Assembly (NCBI GenBank): GCA_905480215.1
Contig: CAJQPL010000072.1
Location: 1-41,108 of the forward strand
Source: an uncultured Woeseiaceae bacterium
GTDB lineage: Bacteria; Pseudomonadota; Gammaproteobacteria; Steroidobacterales; Woeseiaceae
Direction: 5' to 3'
Length of the DNA: 41,108 nucleotides
Part shown: piece by piece, positions 40,742-41,108 of the stretch
Position numbering within the stretch: the first letter of the stretch is position 1
Layout: each line of letters opens with the position of its first letter
Translations under genes and position numbers: made by a program
The notes under the pieces: model-generated
Database searches by the model: none
Told to the model about the DNA's origin: nothing
What the model saw: the letters and a program-made list of their open reading frames with translations, nothing else

Positions 40742-41108
40742 ATGCGAAATCGTTGCTTAGGTATCTGCGGGTTGCTGATATTGTCTGTTGCCTGTTCTAC
40801 GGTGGAATCATACGATCCTCTTGAGGACTATACGGAATTGGAACCCGCCACCGCGTTGGATGCGCCAACCGTGAATCCGGAATTCGTAAGTCTGGATGAT
40901 CGCGATGCCGTGTTACACGGGGAGTACATGATTGAGTTGCTGGGTTGCGGATCCTGCCACACGAACGGCGCTTTTTCGGGTACGCCAGATTGGGACCGAC
41001 AGCTCGCAGGTTCAAGAACGGGTATCGCCTATACCAATCCACTGGTGGAACGCTTGCCTGGCATTGTCTATCCGCCGAATATTACCCCGTTTCAATATCC
41101 GGGGTAAT
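40742..41108 (+). CDS. Lipid-anchored c-type cytochrome, N-terminal part (3' truncated)
   Basis: The gene runs off the end of the window. The visible 122 residues begin with a signal peptide and lipobox LSVAC. A spacer leads to HGEYMIELLGCGSCHTNGAFSG with haem site CGSCH, then LAGSRTGIAYTNPLVERLPGIVYPPNITP. The haem-proximal pattern resembles multi-domain cytochrome subunits of membrane dehydrogenases, but the rest is missing. Two starts compete: ATG 40742 with AAAGG 8 bases before, and TTG 40712 with GGAGGAG (40701-40707) only 4 bases before. I chose the ATG for its cleaner signal peptide. Confidence 0.82.

Noticed and set aside
1..41108. Mobile elements, CRISPR arrays, tRNA/rRNA genes, toxin-antitoxin or phage-defence systems
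   Set aside because: I saw no transposase, integrase, repeat-spacer array, structural RNA gene or defence-family motif on either strand.

Overview
The window looks like a chromosomal segment of a Gram-negative, probably marine or sediment gammaproteobacterium. It has roughly balanced base composition, many lipoprotein signal peptides, three lipid-anchored c-type cytochromes, a beta-barrel outer-membrane protein, a TRAP transporter and a DUF4124 protein. A Woeseia-like lineage is only a guess. I see no tRNA, rRNA, CRISPR array, insertion sequence, integrase or phage gene. Apart from the two cut edge genes and two small gene relics, the genes look intact.

Layout. 1-0.45 kb: the end of an alpha/beta hydrolase, then a relic of a second copy. 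0.6-7.8 kb: an FHA/ExeA-like/sunset fusion protein, a membrane protein, a cytochrome c5-like lipoprotein, a phospholipase D-type lipoprotein, a DUF302 + CorA/ZntB pair, a beta-barrel protein and a cupin. 7.8-10.8 kb: a large ExeA-type ATPase with a long coiled coil, then a gene-free stretch of 483 bp. 10.8-16.1 kb: a small charged exported protein, a TPR lipoprotein, a secreted MetX-like hydrolase, a cytochrome lipoprotein, a decayed SpoIIAA-like gene, a DUF2238 membrane protein and a DUF4124 protein. 16.2-21.6 kb: a catabolic block with methylthioribose kinase and an exported nucleoside hydrolase on the minus strand, divergent from a complete DctQ-DctM-DctP TRAP transporter. 21.6-24.4 kb: an MltF-type lytic transglycosylase overlapping an M50 protease with CBS domains.

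24.4-40.5 kb is a stress and ion-homeostasis island. Five paralogous two-domain universal stress proteins (UspE type) are interspersed with a DksA/TraR-type zinc-finger protein, a PAS hybrid histidine kinase, a FixJ-like response regulator, a P2A Ca2+-type ATPase, a LOG-family protein, a beta-CASP RNase-like protein, a host-attachment/baeRF-like protein, a glycine-zipper lipoprotein, a VIT/CCC1 metal transporter and a short MgtE. The window ends inside a third cytochrome lipoprotein.

My reading is that the island is a survival programme for low energy or low oxygen. The PAS kinase and the FixJ-like regulator, 8 kb apart, are plausible partners controlling it. The second candidate system is the 16-21 kb block. 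There an exported nucleoside hydrolase, a TRAP importer and methylthioribose kinase could form a periplasmic route for salvaging methylthioadenosine-like nucleosides. Both are inferences from gene content. The most unusual regulatory element is a strong terminator hairpin 15 bases upstream of the glycine-zipper lipoprotein start, lying inside a 38-codon frame whose stop overlaps that start.
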